A DNA stretch of 64,000 nt from JAKSPM01 sp964450645 (lineage in GTDB: Bacteria; Bacillota; Clostridia; Oscillospirales; Oscillospiraceae). This document shows positions 8,139-16,130 of this stretch, piece after piece. The notes below the pieces were generated by a model. It did not search any database, was not told where the DNA came from, and was given only the letters and a program-made list of their open reading frames with translations. The stretch is from positions 1-64,000 of the forward strand of contig CAYVEB010000003.1 of the NCBI GenBank assembly GCA_964450645.1. Direction: 5' to 3'. Numbering within the stretch: the first letter of the stretch is position 1; the number at the start of each line of letters is the position of its first letter. Both the position numbers and the translations under genes were made by a program.

Positions 8139-9158
8139 TTATTCTACACGAAAATGCCGAATTTTCCTAGAGCTTTTCGTAAAAAAACTTGTTTTTCTCG
8201 GTTCGTCCAAAATCCGGCACAAAATTCCCAACGCCGGGAACAGGCATATTGCAGCGCTGGCCCGGAAAAGAAAATGGACGTTTGCAATCGTACCCACATC
8301 CATCGGCATCCGCCAAAGCGCCGCCCACGGTCCGAACATCCGCACCAGGCAGATTGTCCCCGTGTTCACCAAAGCGCCCAGCAGGTTAATCCAGAAAAAA
8401 CTGGCCGCGGTCTTTCCCGCCTTGCCAACCGCACCGAGCTGCCCCAGCAGCGCGGTCGCCAGCGCGCCGCCGATGCCGATGCCCAGCAGCACCGGATAGA
8501 CCTGTCCAAACGTCATCGGGACGCCGGCGGCGCACAGCATCTGCAAAAGACCCACCGCGGCCGAGGAGCTTTGAACCGCAACCGCTACGGCAAAACCTGT
8601 AACAAATCCCGTCAGCGGTCCGCCCAGCGCCGCCCGCAGCGCCGCCAACAGCCGCGGGCTTGCCAGCAGCGGCGCAAGGCTTTGCTGCATCGTCAGCAGC
8701 CCCGTAAACAGCAAACCCAGACCCGCGAGCGTCGTCCCCGCAGCCCGCGCCTTTTTGCCCCGGAACAGAACCAGAAGCACGCCGCTCAAAATCCAAAGGC
8801 TTGGGGCAAGGCTCTGCGCACCAAACAGCTTACACAGCCACCCGCCCCCTCCCGCGTCCGTTAGGCGGATCAGCTGCGCCGTGACAGTCGTTCCCACGTT
8901 TGCGCCCAGGATCCCATACACCGCCGCTTCAAACTCCAACGCCCCCGCGCCCACCAGGCCAGACACCAAAATTGTGGCCGCGGAGGAGCTTTGAATCACC
9001 AGCGTCACCAGCACGCCCGCCGCAAACGCCTGGAGCCTGCCGCCGGTGGCGCGCGCAAGCGTCCGCCGCAGCGCGTCCGACTGAGCCTGCTCCACCCCTT
9101 GCCGCATCCAAAGCATCCCTACCAGAAACATGGCAAGTCCTGCGCCAAACCAAAGCAT
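8139..9158 (-). CDS. Na+/phosphate cotransporter family protein (NptA-like, no PhoU domain)
   Basis: 339 residues from the ATG at 9158, preceded by GAGGTGA. The longer open frame upstream is Arg-rich non-coding sequence. The family's duplicated QSSSA motif is seen twice, VIQSSSAATILVSG and AVQSSSAAVGLLQM, each inside a hairpin of membrane helices; these form the substrate site in NaPi-II transporters. Most bacterial members are about 550 residues with a C-terminal PhoU-like domain. This one stops after the second membrane repeat, so it is the short form. Transport of phosphate is the family role; the actual ion is not certain. Confidence 0.85.
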   Translation of the reverse strand: MLWFGAGLAMFLVGMLWMRQGVEQAQSDALRRTLARATGGRLQAFAAGVLVTLVIQSSSAATILVSGLVGAGALEFEAAVYGILGANVGTTVTAQLIRLTDAGGGGWLCKLFGAQSLAPSLWILSGVLLVLFRGKKARAAGTTLAGLGLLFTGLLTMQQSLAPLLASPRLLAALRAALGGPLTGFVTGFAVAVAVQSSSAAVGLLQMLCAAGVPMTFGQVYPVLLGIGIGGALATALLGQLGAVGKAGKTAASFFWINLLGALVNTGTICLVRMFGPWAALWRMPMDVGTIANVHFLFRASAAICLFPALGILCRILDEPRKTSFFTKSSRKIRHFRVE

Positions 9159-9245
9159 GTTCGTCACCTCAAAACAGGGTATGCGCTTACGGCGCCGGCA
9201 AGCACCTGTCCCTTGTAAAGGCGCGGGAACCTTTTCATAATGGAA

Positions 9246-9276
9246 CCCCCGGCAAAGGCGCTCTTTGCCGGGGGCT
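9246..9276 (-). terminator. Strong GC-rich terminator after the exonuclease gene
   Basis: A perfect 12-bp stem, CCCCCGGCAAAG (9246-9257) with CTTTGCCGGGGG (9263-9274) and a five-base loop, directly behind the stop of the minus-strand exonuclease gene at 9280. The T tract is poor (TTCC), so termination may be partial. Confidence 0.6.
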
Positions 9277-9279
9277 TTG

Positions 9280-10245
9280 TTATCCTGCCTTGGACGCCTG
9301 CGTTTTGCGGCGGCGGCGGCGCGGGCGGTTCCTCTGCTGGGCGGCGGACGCATAGGACTTGGCCGCTTCGGACGCGCCCTCATAGATCAGGCGGTTGACC
9401 CGCAAGGTGCCGTCTTCCTCCTCCGCCAGGCGGATCCGAACCAAGTATTCCCCGTGGCGCGGGCATTTGGCCATCGTCATATACCGCCTGCCGGGCTGGG
9501 AAAACCACTTGCCGCTCTCCATGGGCGCGCCGCACTCCGGGCACAAATTCTCCCTGCCGCCCATGGCGACCATGGCTTTGTCCTTGCTCTCATAGCCGTG
9601 ATAGACCTTCCGGCTGACGCAGCCGGGCAGCTGCGCCCCGTGGAAGCCGTCCTCGTGGGACTTGAGCGACGCGCCGTACTCCCGCATCCCCCGCTTCAAA
9701 TCCAACCGTGCGCACACCAAGGCCGTATGATAGGCGTCGCCCAAGGCATCATGGGCGGGCCGCGTCGGCTCGATGCCGAAAGCGGCCATGGCGGTTTTCA
9801 GCGCCTTTTGGGAATTGTCACCACCTGTCTGCGCGTTGAACATCATCTGGACGTTGTACCACCTGGCCACCCACTGTGGATCCAGACCGTGGAGCAAAAT
9901 ATTTTCCTGCAAAATCCGAATGTCGTCAAACCCCCAGGTCAAAAAGACGCAGTCGTCGCCGCACCACTGTTGAAACGCGGCGATGGCCTCGGCAAACGGC
10001 TTCCCCTCCCGCCGCAGGCGGGATTCCTTGATGCCCGTCAGCTTGGACACGCGGCTGTTGAGCCGCCGGTAGTATTTGGGCAGGATGAGAACCTGAAATT
10101 CATCGGCCGGCAGGCCGGCCTGGGTGAGCCGCACGGCGCCGATCTGGATAATCTCCCCGTGGATGCTCACCGGCAGCACACGCTTTGCCGTGGGGGAATT
10201 GGGCCATGGCTGATTCCACTCCATATCCAACACAATATACTGCAT
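9280..10245 (-). CDS. DEDDh-type 3'-5' exonuclease with C-terminal zinc ribbon
   Basis: 321 residues. The DnaQ/KapD-like exonuclease fold fills residues 1-185: the first acidic pair is in YIVLDMEWN (Exo I), a later Asp lies in LTWGFDDIRIL (Exo II), and HDALGDAYHT gives the His-x4-Asp of Exo III. It therefore should cleave DNA or RNA 3' ends with two metal ions. After this a four-cysteine zinc-binding part follows (CPECGAP ... CPRHGEY). A very basic tail (RNRPRRRRRKTQASKAG) probably binds nucleic acid. The start ATG is placed well behind AAAGGAG. It is transcribed divergently from the next gene. Stand-alone members may act in RNA trimming; the substrate is unknown. Confidence 0.85.
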   Translation of the reverse strand: MQYIVLDMEWNQPWPNSPTAKRVLPVSIHGEIIQIGAVRLTQAGLPADEFQVLILPKYYRRLNSRVSKLTGIKESRLRREGKPFAEAIAAFQQWCGDDCVFLTWGFDDIRILQENILLHGLDPQWVARWYNVQMMFNAQTGGDNSQKALKTAMAAFGIEPTRPAHDALGDAYHTALVCARLDLKRGMREYGASLKSHEDGFHGAQLPGCVSRKVYHGYESKDKAMVAMGGRENLCPECGAPMESGKWFSQPGRRYMTMAKCPRHGEYLVRIRLAEEEDGTLRVNRLIYEGASEAAKSYASAAQQRNRPRRRRRKTQASKAG

Positions 10246-10366
10246 TTTGCTGCTCCTTTGCGCTTTCTGCCCTCATCATACCACAATCCGTCCTATCCTG
10301 CAACAAAAATATCCTTAGAATTATGCCGCGCCCGGGCGCATAGGATAGAGGAAAGGAGATGAGTCT

Positions 10367-10957
10367 ATGCCCCATCTGTACCTTACCGCAGATACGCCCT
10401 TGTCCGCGGTCATCGAGAAGCTGCCCCGCTATCTGGAACTTTCCGGCATCAACATCCGTCAGTACCAGTCCCGGCCCATGCCCGACGCCATCGCCCTGTC
10501 CCTGCGCACCGGGAACGGCCGCGACGCCGTCAGCATCTATCACGCCCCCAACACGCCCGGCGCGCGTCTGGCCGCCGACCTCTTCCGGGCATTTGCCCAG
10601 CTGCCGATCGGCGGCGAGTTGCGCATCTATCCCAGTTCCGCCTGCGGCTGGCCCGTCACGCTGGTGTTCCGCCAGGAAGCCGTGCCGGACGCCGACGCGC
10701 TATCGCGCGCCATCGCCCACGCCTGCGCCGTGTTTTTCCGCCTTCCGGAACTGCCGCAGCTGCCGGAACAACCCGCGCGGCTCGATTCCTCCGGCACGGC
10801 GGCCCTGCGCAGCTTCCCGTCCAACGCCTCGCCGATGCACCACCGCATCGCGGCCGACGAAGACCTGTCCGTCCTGGGCCGCAGCGGCAACTGGCTGATC
10901 GTCCGCCATCAGGAGACGGTCGGCTTCCTCCCCCTGGAGCGGGTAAAATTCAGTTAA
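10367..10957 (+). CDS. Uncharacterised protein with C-terminal SH3-like domain
   Basis: 196 residues, no signal peptide or membrane segment. Residues 1-125 form an unrecognised alpha/beta domain (MPHLYLTADTPLSAVIEKLP ...). A Pro/Leu-rich linker (LPELPQLPEQP) leads to a last ~50 residues that look like a bacterial SH3 (SH3b) fold: LRSFPSNASPMHHRIAADED ... GNWLIVRHQETVGFLPLERV. SH3b domains usually bind cell wall or peptides, yet no export signal is visible. The start ATG follows AAAGGAGATGAG. The 3' end overlaps the convergent rubrerythrin gene by eight bases, so no terminator fits between them. Confidence 0.7.
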   Translation: MPHLYLTADTPLSAVIEKLPRYLELSGINIRQYQSRPMPDAIALSLRTGNGRDAVSIYHAPNTPGARLAADLFRAFAQLPIGGELRIYPSSACGWPVTLVFRQEAVPDADALSRAIAHACAVFFRLPELPQLPEQPARLDSSGTAALRSFPSNASPMHHRIAADEDLSVLGRSGNWLIVRHQETVGFLPLERVKFS

Positions 10958-11546
10958 GATTCCGTTCGTTTACATAACCCTTCGTCCAGCCCTTGTCCTT
11001 CTGGCAGACTGGGCAGCGCTCGTACGGCTCCTCGGCTTCATAGATATAGCCGCAGTTCAGGCAGCGCCAGATGGTCGGGCGGCCCTTTTGATACAAGGTC
11101 CCCTCCACATACTGCTGCCGCGCGTCCATGAATTCCCGGTGGTGCATCCCTTCGATCACGGCGATCCGTTTCCAGAGCTGGGCAATCTCCCCAAATCCCT
11201 CCGCTTCGGCGGTCTGGGCGAACGCCGGATAGACGCTCTCATGCTCCTCCCATTCTCCATCCGCGGCAAATTTTAAATTCTCCGCCGTATTGCCGATATC
11301 GTATGGATACCCGGCGTCGATGCGAATATTGCCGATGGGCTTGCCGCTGAACTGCTCCATCTTTTCCAGAAACTCCTCCGCGTGTATCTTTTCGTTGCCG
11401 GCGGTCGTTTCAAAAATCCGCGCAAGATACTCCTGCCCCTCCTTCCGGGCCTGCTTGGCGTAGAGGGTGTAGCGGTTCCACGCCTGGGACTCCCCGGCGA
11501 AGCTGCGCGCAAGGTTGACGCGCGTCTGCGATTGCATAAAATCCAT
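10950..11546 (-). CDS. rbr: Rubrerythrin
   Basis: 198 residues from the ATG at 11546, which follows AAAGGAGCGATCCCA. Rubrerythrin reduces hydrogen peroxide in the cytosol of anaerobes, taking electrons from rubredoxin or NADH systems. The N-terminal four-helix ferritin-like domain holds the di-iron ligands (AGESQAWNRY, NEKIHAEEF, EAEGFGEIA, EGMHHREF). The C-terminal rubredoxin domain has the two iron-binding pairs CLNCGYIYE and CPVCQKDKG. The gene is monocistronic and converges on the SH3-domain gene. Its presence supports an obligately anaerobic host. Confidence 0.96.
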   Translation of the reverse strand: MDFMQSQTRVNLARSFAGESQAWNRYTLYAKQARKEGQEYLARIFETTAGNEKIHAEEFLEKMEQFSGKPIGNIRIDAGYPYDIGNTAENLKFAADGEWEEHESVYPAFAQTAEAEGFGEIAQLWKRIAVIEGMHHREFMDARQQYVEGTLYQKGRPTIWRCLNCGYIYEAEEPYERCPVCQKDKGWTKGYVNERNLN

Positions 11547-11712
11547 TGGGATCGCTCCTTTCATGATACCATCATCTTTTCCCAAATGGTGGAATCTATG
11601 CAAGTGAGAAGACGGCGGTTGTATTTTTTCGCCTTCGTATGGCATAATGCTTCGTGCAACGGTACGGCACCCGCCAAATGGAGAAAAACAAGCGAAGAAA
11701 CGGTGCAAGGCC

Positions 11713-11811
11713 ATGGCAAGTAGTGCCTACGAGGTAGCGATCTGCGGCGACAACCGGGCGGACGCCAAATACATACAAACCCTTGTAAGGAAATGAGCAA
11801 AGGATCGCGCC
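11713..11811 (+). pseudogene. 5' remnant of a LytTR/AgrA-type response regulator
   Basis: Reading from the ATG at 11713 gives YEVAICGDNRADAKYIQTLV then a TGA at 11794-11796, followed in frame by AKDRA. The segment resembles the first ~30 residues of LytTR-family receivers, which typically read like 'VAICDDN..DA.YI..LV.KWA'. The TGA stands where a Trp (TGG) is expected. The rest of the receiver and the DNA-binding domain are missing: within two bases the sequence turns into the tail of an ABC exporter. So this is a decayed, internally deleted gene. Identification is by pattern only, as the fragment is short. Confidence 0.55.
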
Positions 11812-11812
11812 G

Positions 11813-12079
11813 TCTGCGGCCCTGGGCCCCGTCTCCGAGGCGGAAATCTTCGCGCGGTTGGGGCAGACCGTCGACGGCCGCACGGCGATCTAAATCCGCC
11901 GCCATCTGTCATCGTGCCGCTTCTGCAACGAAATTCTCGTCTTCGAACACGGGCAAATCGTTCAACGCGGCTCGCATGAAGCGCTGCCGCGCCAGGAGTG
12001 CGGCAAGTATGCCGCACTCCGGCACGCCCAGACGAAATATTATACGTCAAATGACGAAACTGCCTCCCGAACATCATGA
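11813..12079 (+). pseudogene. 3' remnant of an ABC exporter (ATPase domain C-terminus)
   Basis: The frame starting at 11813 reads LGPVSEAEIFARLGQTVDGR, then TAI, a TAA stop (11891-11893), then HLSSCRFCNEILVFEHGQIV and GSHEALPRQECGKYAALRHA. This matches the end of a fused permease/ATPase ABC exporter: the post-Walker-B 'D-loop' region (ALDPVSEAEIF), the switch His (HLSSCRFCD) and the usual C-terminal 'G.Y..LW.AQ..YY' ending. The first ~85% of the gene is absent and one stop interrupts the rest. Next to a response-regulator remnant, it suggests a lost peptide-export or signalling locus collapsed by one deletion. Confidence 0.7.
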
Positions 12080-12080
12080 A

Positions 12081-12118
12081 CCCTCCGCAAACGGCGCGTT
12101 TGCACCGACTGCGGAGGG
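12081..12118 (+). terminator. Hairpin behind the ABC exporter remnant
   Basis: CCCTCCGCA (12081-12089) pairs with TGCGGAGGG (12110-12118), with an inner CAAACG/CGTTTG option. It lies directly after the remnant's stop and is followed by AATTTTG. It was probably the terminator of the lost operon. Confidence 0.5.
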
Positions 12119-12280
12119 AATTTTGTCTAAAGCAACACCGGACAATTCTCTGATCATTCTGATTGTGCAGATGCACGGTCAGATTTTTCGTCAAACAAGA
12201 CAACCCGGCGACGGTGGTACTGCCGTACCACCTAGAAAATTTGTGCGGTTTGACGGAAAAAGCAGATGTGCCATCAAGAA

Positions 12281-13360
12281 TTATATATTTGCGCGCAGCA
12301 GCGCCAAAACCTGTTCCTTCACCCGCGGCCAGCGGTCGGCATCCGGCTTTGCCACCTGTCCGGCGGCCATCATGGCCTCCGCCTCGGCGATTGTGACCCA
12401 CTTTGCCGCCGTCGTTTCCCCCGGCTGCATGGTCAGCTGCGAAAGCGGCACGTCCCACAGCAGAAAATAGACGTCCGTAAACGAATGCCCGGCTGCGCTG
12501 CAATCCGTCTGCAGCCAAACAAAGTCCGACTGCGCGGCGCGAATCCCTGTCTCCTCCCATACCTCGCGGACGATCGCCCGCGGCGCGTCCTCCCCGGCCT
12601 GCACCGCGCCGCCGGTATTCCCCCACACGTTGGGATAGCTGTCCTTCTCACCGGAGCGAAGCGTCAGCAGCATCTGTCCCTTGGCGTTAAAAATCAGCGC
12701 AAAGGCGATCCGCCGGTACTCTCCGGGCTCTAGCTGCTCCGTGCGCAGCTTGACCCGGCCGGTGGGACGCATCCGCGCGTCGTACAGATCAATGCGCTCC
12801 GGCTGCCGCGCCAACGCGCCCAGGCTGCTTTGCACCAAATCCAATTCGTCCTCATAGATGCAATGGGGGATCGTGCGGGCAGCCACGCCGCGCCGAAGCT
12901 CCTGCCAGTCAAACCAGCGGACGCCGTCCACTTCGCCGGGCTGCAGCGTAAACTGTTCCGCTTCCCGGTTCAGCAGCAGAAGATACACCGGGCTAAATTC
13001 CCGGTCGTAAAACGGCTTTCCGCCAAATTCCCCCCGGAACTCCACCCGGCGATAGCCGCAGAGGAGCAGCTGCTCAGGACTTGCCGCGTAGCCAAGCTCC
13101 TCCTGCAATTCCCGCAGCGCGGAGGTCAAATAATCCGCACCCGCCGGGACATGCCCCGCGCTGGAGCAGTCATAGCAGCCGGGATAGGCCTCCTTCGTTT
13201 TGCTGCGCATTTGCAGCAAGGCTTGCCACGCGCCCCAGTATTTTCGAACAATCCACACATGGGCCGTGCGGTGCCAAATTCCTTGCGCATGGGCCTGCTC
13301 GCGGTCAACCACCTGCCCGGTAGGGACCCCATCGGCCGTGACAACGTCCAATCGTTCCAT
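12281..13360 (-). CDS. Tandem double-Nudix hydrolase
   Basis: 359 residues from the ATG at 13360, two bases after the ferredoxin gene's stop. Two complete Nudix domains lie in one chain. Domain 1 (about 1-175) is of the isopentenyl-diphosphate-isomerase-like type that starts ERLDVVTADGVPTGQVVDRE; its Nudix box ends SALRELQEELGY. Domain 2 (about 185-359) repeats the pattern (RIDLYDARMRPTGR) with box GGAVQAGEDAPRAIVREVWE followed by ETG. Both keep the REx2EE core that binds Mg2+ to split nucleoside-diphosphate-X bonds. Single-domain relatives are common; the tandem fusion is less so. A C-terminal substrate cannot be named. Co-transcribed with the ferredoxin. Confidence 0.85.
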   Translation of the reverse strand: MERLDVVTADGVPTGQVVDREQAHAQGIWHRTAHVWIVRKYWGAWQALLQMRSKTKEAYPGCYDCSSAGHVPAGADYLTSALRELQEELGYAASPEQLLLCGYRRVEFRGEFGGKPFYDREFSPVYLLLLNREAEQFTLQPGEVDGVRWFDWQELRRGVAARTIPHCIYEDELDLVQSSLGALARQPERIDLYDARMRPTGRVKLRTEQLEPGEYRRIAFALIFNAKGQMLLTLRSGEKDSYPNVWGNTGGAVQAGEDAPRAIVREVWEETGIRAAQSDFVWLQTDCSAAGHSFTDVYFLLWDVPLSQLTMQPGETTAAKWVTIAEAEAMMAAGQVAKPDADRWPRVKEQVLALLRANI

Positions 13361-13362
13361 GC

Positions 13363-13752
13363 TTATTGCTCTGCGATCTCCAGAACGCCCATCGGGCACG
13401 CCTTTGCGCAGTTGCCGCAGACGATGCACTTCGAGGAATATTCCGCGCCGCCGCTATGTACCAGCACCCGGAACGGGCAGACTTCCTTGCATTTCCCGCA
13501 GCCGGTACACAATTTTTTGTTGATCCTATACACGCCCGTCTTAAGATTTTGCGTAATCGCGCCGGCTTCACAGACCTTGGCGCATTTGCCGCACTGAACG
13601 CAGACCATCGGCTTCGCGCCGCCCTTCCACTCCTCAATGCGGATACAAGCTTTATCTTGATGAAATTCCTTGTAGAACGCCGTGGAACACGCGCGGACAC
13701 ATTCTAAGCTCGCCATGCAGGGAACATCTTTCTTCCCTGTTAATTTTTTCAT
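13363..13752 (-). CDS. Multi-cluster 4Fe-4S ferredoxin-type protein
   Basis: 129 residues from the ATG at 13752 (GAGGAG eight bases upstream). Three clear Cys motifs, CVQCGKCAKVC, CTGCGKCKEVCP and CIVCGNCAKACP, plus an N-terminal CMASLECVRAC, indicate up to four [4Fe-4S] clusters. This is the layout of the electron-transfer subunits that accompany aldehyde or formate oxidoreductases and hydrogenases. The N-terminus (VPCMASLECVRACSTAFYKE) is typical of clostridial orphan proteins of this type. It is cytosolic. No oxidoreductase large subunit is adjacent, so its partner is unknown. The downstream gene is the double Nudix protein. Confidence 0.85.
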   Translation of the reverse strand: MKKLTGKKDVPCMASLECVRACSTAFYKEFHQDKACIRIEEWKGGAKPMVCVQCGKCAKVCEAGAITQNLKTGVYRINKKLCTGCGKCKEVCPFRVLVHSGGAEYSSKCIVCGNCAKACPMGVLEIAEQ

Positions 13753-13891
13753 GAAAAATGCTCCTCTTTCTAATATCTTCAAATATTATATGCTTTTCCA
13801 TGGGAAGAATCAACCGAATTCCCCGATTATTTTTTGGAAAGGCGGAAATACTATCACCGCGACATAGAAAACGCTTTTTTAGGAGGAACTC

Positions 13892-14443
13892 ATGAAAAAA
13901 CAGATTGCACTCATTATGTCCGCGCTGCTGGTTCTCACACTGTTCAGCGCGTGTACGGGAACCAACAACGGCAACGTTTCTGACAATGCCAACGGCAAGA
14001 TCGACGACAAGCACACCGAGGAGACGGGCGGAATTCTTGACGACCCGAGCCGCTATGAAGACGACAAATCTGACGCCAATACGACCGGCGGCAACGGCAC
14101 CAACTCCGGCGGCAGTTCCAATAGCGGCAGCAATTCCGGTAACGGCTCCAACTCCGGCAAAGGCTCCAATTCCGGCAACGGCATGGGCTCCGGCAACAGC
14201 ACCAACTCCGGCAACGGCACCAACTCCGGCAACAGCACCAACTCCGGCAACGGCACCAATTCCGGCAACAGCACCAACTCCGGCAACGGCATGGGCTCCG
14301 GCAATGGCACCAGCTCTGGCAACGACACCAACTCCGGCAATGGCACCAACTCCGGCAACGGCACCAACTCCGGCAATGGCACCAACTCCGGCAACGGCAC
14401 AGGAAACGGCATGGGCTCCGGCAACGGCGGCATAATGCCTTAA
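13892..14443 (+). CDS. Repeat-rich lipoprotein (GNGTNS hexapeptide repeats)
   Basis: 183 residues. A lipoprotein signal peptide is clear: MKKQIALIMSALLVLTLFSA with the lipid-accepting Cys at residue 21. A short acidic stretch follows, then from about residue 64 to the end some seventeen Gly/Asn/Ser/Thr hexapeptides of the type GNGTNS or GNSTNS. The DNA is an 18-base tandem array (GGCAACGGCACCAACTCC and variants, 14090-14430). The tail should be an unstructured hydrophilic stalk outside the membrane and could change length by slippage. The start follows TAGGAGGAACTC. It is transcribed away from the ferredoxin gene. No function can be named. Confidence 0.85.
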   Translation: MKKQIALIMSALLVLTLFSACTGTNNGNVSDNANGKIDDKHTEETGGILDDPSRYEDDKSDANTTGGNGTNSGGSSNSGSNSGNGSNSGKGSNSGNGMGSGNSTNSGNGTNSGNSTNSGNGTNSGNSTNSGNGMGSGNGTSSGNDTNSGNGTNSGNGTNSGNGTNSGNGTGNGMGSGNGGIMP

Positions 14444-14523
14444 AAACCAAATACAAACCGGGCGGTCTTTCATCGGAGCGTCCGGTTTGTTCATATTATT
14501 CAAATTTATATGAGTGGACAAAG

Positions 14524-14645
14524 GCTGCTCTTTATGGAATCATGCATGAAACGGTTTTGGGGCGGCCTGCCGCCCCAAAAAGCCGAGCGAAAGCGCCGCC
14601 CTTTTCCAATAAAAATTTTTTATTTTTATTGGAAAATTGTATCAC
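14524..14645 (-). repeat. Repeat family E, short inverse copy (E4)
   Basis: Reverse-complemented, the left part reads TTTTGGGGCGGCAGGCCGCC and then AAAACCGTTTCATGC, matching the distal hairpin of E1 (3165-3205). The right end is a palindrome, TTTTCCAATAAAAA / TTTTTATTGGAAAA (14605-14638). The element reaches into the citXG gene: its end supplies that gene's last codons and TAA stop. Confidence 0.6.
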
Positions 14646-15987
14646 ACGCGGTCGCGTAAAAATGGAGAAAATAGGTAACCGCGAGCAAATCCGCGCAGCC
14701 GCCGGGCGATAGATTCCGCCGGATCATCTCCCGGTCGAACTGCGCCAAAAGCGCGCTGTCTACAATGGAACCCTCCAGCGCCGCCGCCGCCTGGGCCGCC
14801 CACTGCTGGCCATCCGTACCGCCCCGGGCGAACAAATTGGTGTCCGCCACCCGCGCAATCATCCGGACCAAGGCCGTGCAGCCCGCCTCCTCCAACGACG
14901 CGCCCGCGGCAAGCGCCCGGCGCAGCGCGGGCAGTCCGATCTGCCGCACACTGGGCAGCCCCCGCGCCAATTCTCCCCGAATTCCGCGCAGACCGGAATT
15001 CGCATAGAGCCTTTGACCGGCCGTCTTCGGCGGCTCTTGCCGCATGGCCGCGAAATCCTCCGCCACGGCGTCCTCGCACATCCGGCCGCACTCGGACAGC
15101 ACCGCCTCAACCCCGGCCTGACGCCGTTCCGGCTCCCAAAGTCTTCCCGCCGCAGCGCAGACTGTCCCCAAGGAAAAGATCGCGCCCTTGTGGGTGTTCA
15201 CGCCGCCTGTCGCGCGGTACATCTCCCGCTCCGCCGCCAGACCCGCCTGGCGCAGCCGCAAAAACGTCTCCTGCGGCGGCCGCTCGGCCGTCTGCTGGCC
15301 GATACGCACCGCCTTGCGCAAATAGGGCAGCAGCGCGGCGGTGCTGTCTAAAAACGTAAACAGATCCATATCCCGGTGGCTGCCGCTGTTTGCCCGGTCC
15401 ACCAGTCCCGGCTTCGGCGTAGCGCTCACCTCGTAGAGCAGCGCCCGGGCCGCCTGCCCCGCCAGGAAATCCGCGTCTTTTCGCGCAAAAAAATCCCGCA
15501 TGACGCGGTAGGTCGCCTGCTGCAGCGCCTGCACCGAATGCACGCGGCGCGCCGCGCAGTCCTTTCCCCGCCGCCCGCACACCAGGCACGGCCGCGCCGG
15601 TAAGCCCAGCCGTTCCCGGTCCCAGCGATCCGTCGGCGTCAGAACATCGAAATCAAACAGCCTGGCCAGGCCGTCCGCGTCCTCCTGGGCCACACACAGC
15701 GCCTTGACCGCCTGGCCGTCGCCCTCTACCACCAGCAACGCCTCGCAACCGGTCGCCTCGTCTGTCTGTTCGCGGTAGATCAGCCCCATCCGGCGGCTTT
15801 GCAGCGCGTCTTGCAGCCGCGAAAGTCCCTCATGAAACGTCCGGCGGCACAATGGCCCGTTTTTTACCGGCCCCGCAATATTTAGGCAGAAGGATATCAC
15901 CGTCCGTCCATACGTCCGCAGCAGTTCCTGCTGCCGCCCGGCACGGCGCTCACGGGCGGCCAGCATCTGCGACAATGTAACCTCCAA
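14626..15987 (-). CDS. citXG: CitXG: fused citrate lyase holo-ACP synthase / triphosphoribosyl-dephospho-CoA synthase
   Basis: 453 residues. The N-terminal third (to about residue 165) is CitX, which attaches the prosthetic group to the citrate lyase acyl-carrier subunit; NGPLCRRTFHEG is its characteristic motif. The C-terminal part is CitG, which makes 2'-(5''-triphosphoribosyl)-3'-dephospho-CoA from ATP and dephospho-CoA. It shows ATPKPGLVDRANSGSHRDMD and GVNTHKGAIFSLG. The fusion occurs in several Firmicutes and gammaproteobacteria. The TTG at 15987 is the likely start (AGGAGG eight bases before). The last residues and stop are formed by the end of a repeat. The lyase subunits citD, citE and citF are not in the window. 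Confidence 0.93.
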   Translation of the reverse strand: MEVTLSQMLAARERRAGRQQELLRTYGRTVISFCLNIAGPVKNGPLCRRTFHEGLSRLQDALQSRRMGLIYREQTDEATGCEALLVVEGDGQAVKALCVAQEDADGLARLFDFDVLTPTDRWDRERLGLPARPCLVCGRRGKDCAARRVHSVQALQQATYRVMRDFFARKDADFLAGQAARALLYEVSATPKPGLVDRANSGSHRDMDLFTFLDSTAALLPYLRKAVRIGQQTAERPPQETFLRLRQAGLAAEREMYRATGGVNTHKGAIFSLGTVCAAAGRLWEPERRQAGVEAVLSECGRMCEDAVAEDFAAMRQEPPKTAGQRLYANSGLRGIRGELARGLPSVRQIGLPALRRALAAGASLEEAGCTALVRMIARVADTNLFARGGTDGQQWAAQAAAALEGSIVDSALLAQFDREMIRRNLSPGGCADLLAVTYFLHFYATACDTIFQ

Positions 15988-16130
15988 AAAATTTCCTCCT
16001 CATCCTGTGCCCGGCGAAAAGGGCGGTTTTCCCCAACTCCAAATTTGGCCCGGTGACGGCCCGGACAAATTTTGCCGGATCTTTGAAAAGTCCGGCCAGG
16101 TCAAAGCTCCCATTTTATCCGCGCACAGGA

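Noticed and set aside
12212..12232. GGTGGTAC...GTACCACC hairpin as a T-box antiterminator
   Set aside because: No stem I, specifier loop or T-box bulge sequence, and no aminoacyl-tRNA gene downstream.
11793..12470. 225-codon plus-strand frame over the 12-kb region
   Set aside because: Arg/Ser-rich, runs antisense into the Nudix gene and out of frame with the recognisable response-regulator and ABC remnants.
14090..14430. Possible CRISPR-like array of 18-base units
   Set aside because: Units are tandem without unique spacers and encode an in-frame hexapeptide repeat.
14053..14433. Antisense frame with PLPELVPLPE repeats
   Set aside because: It is only the complement of the lipoprotein repeat array; no start signals.
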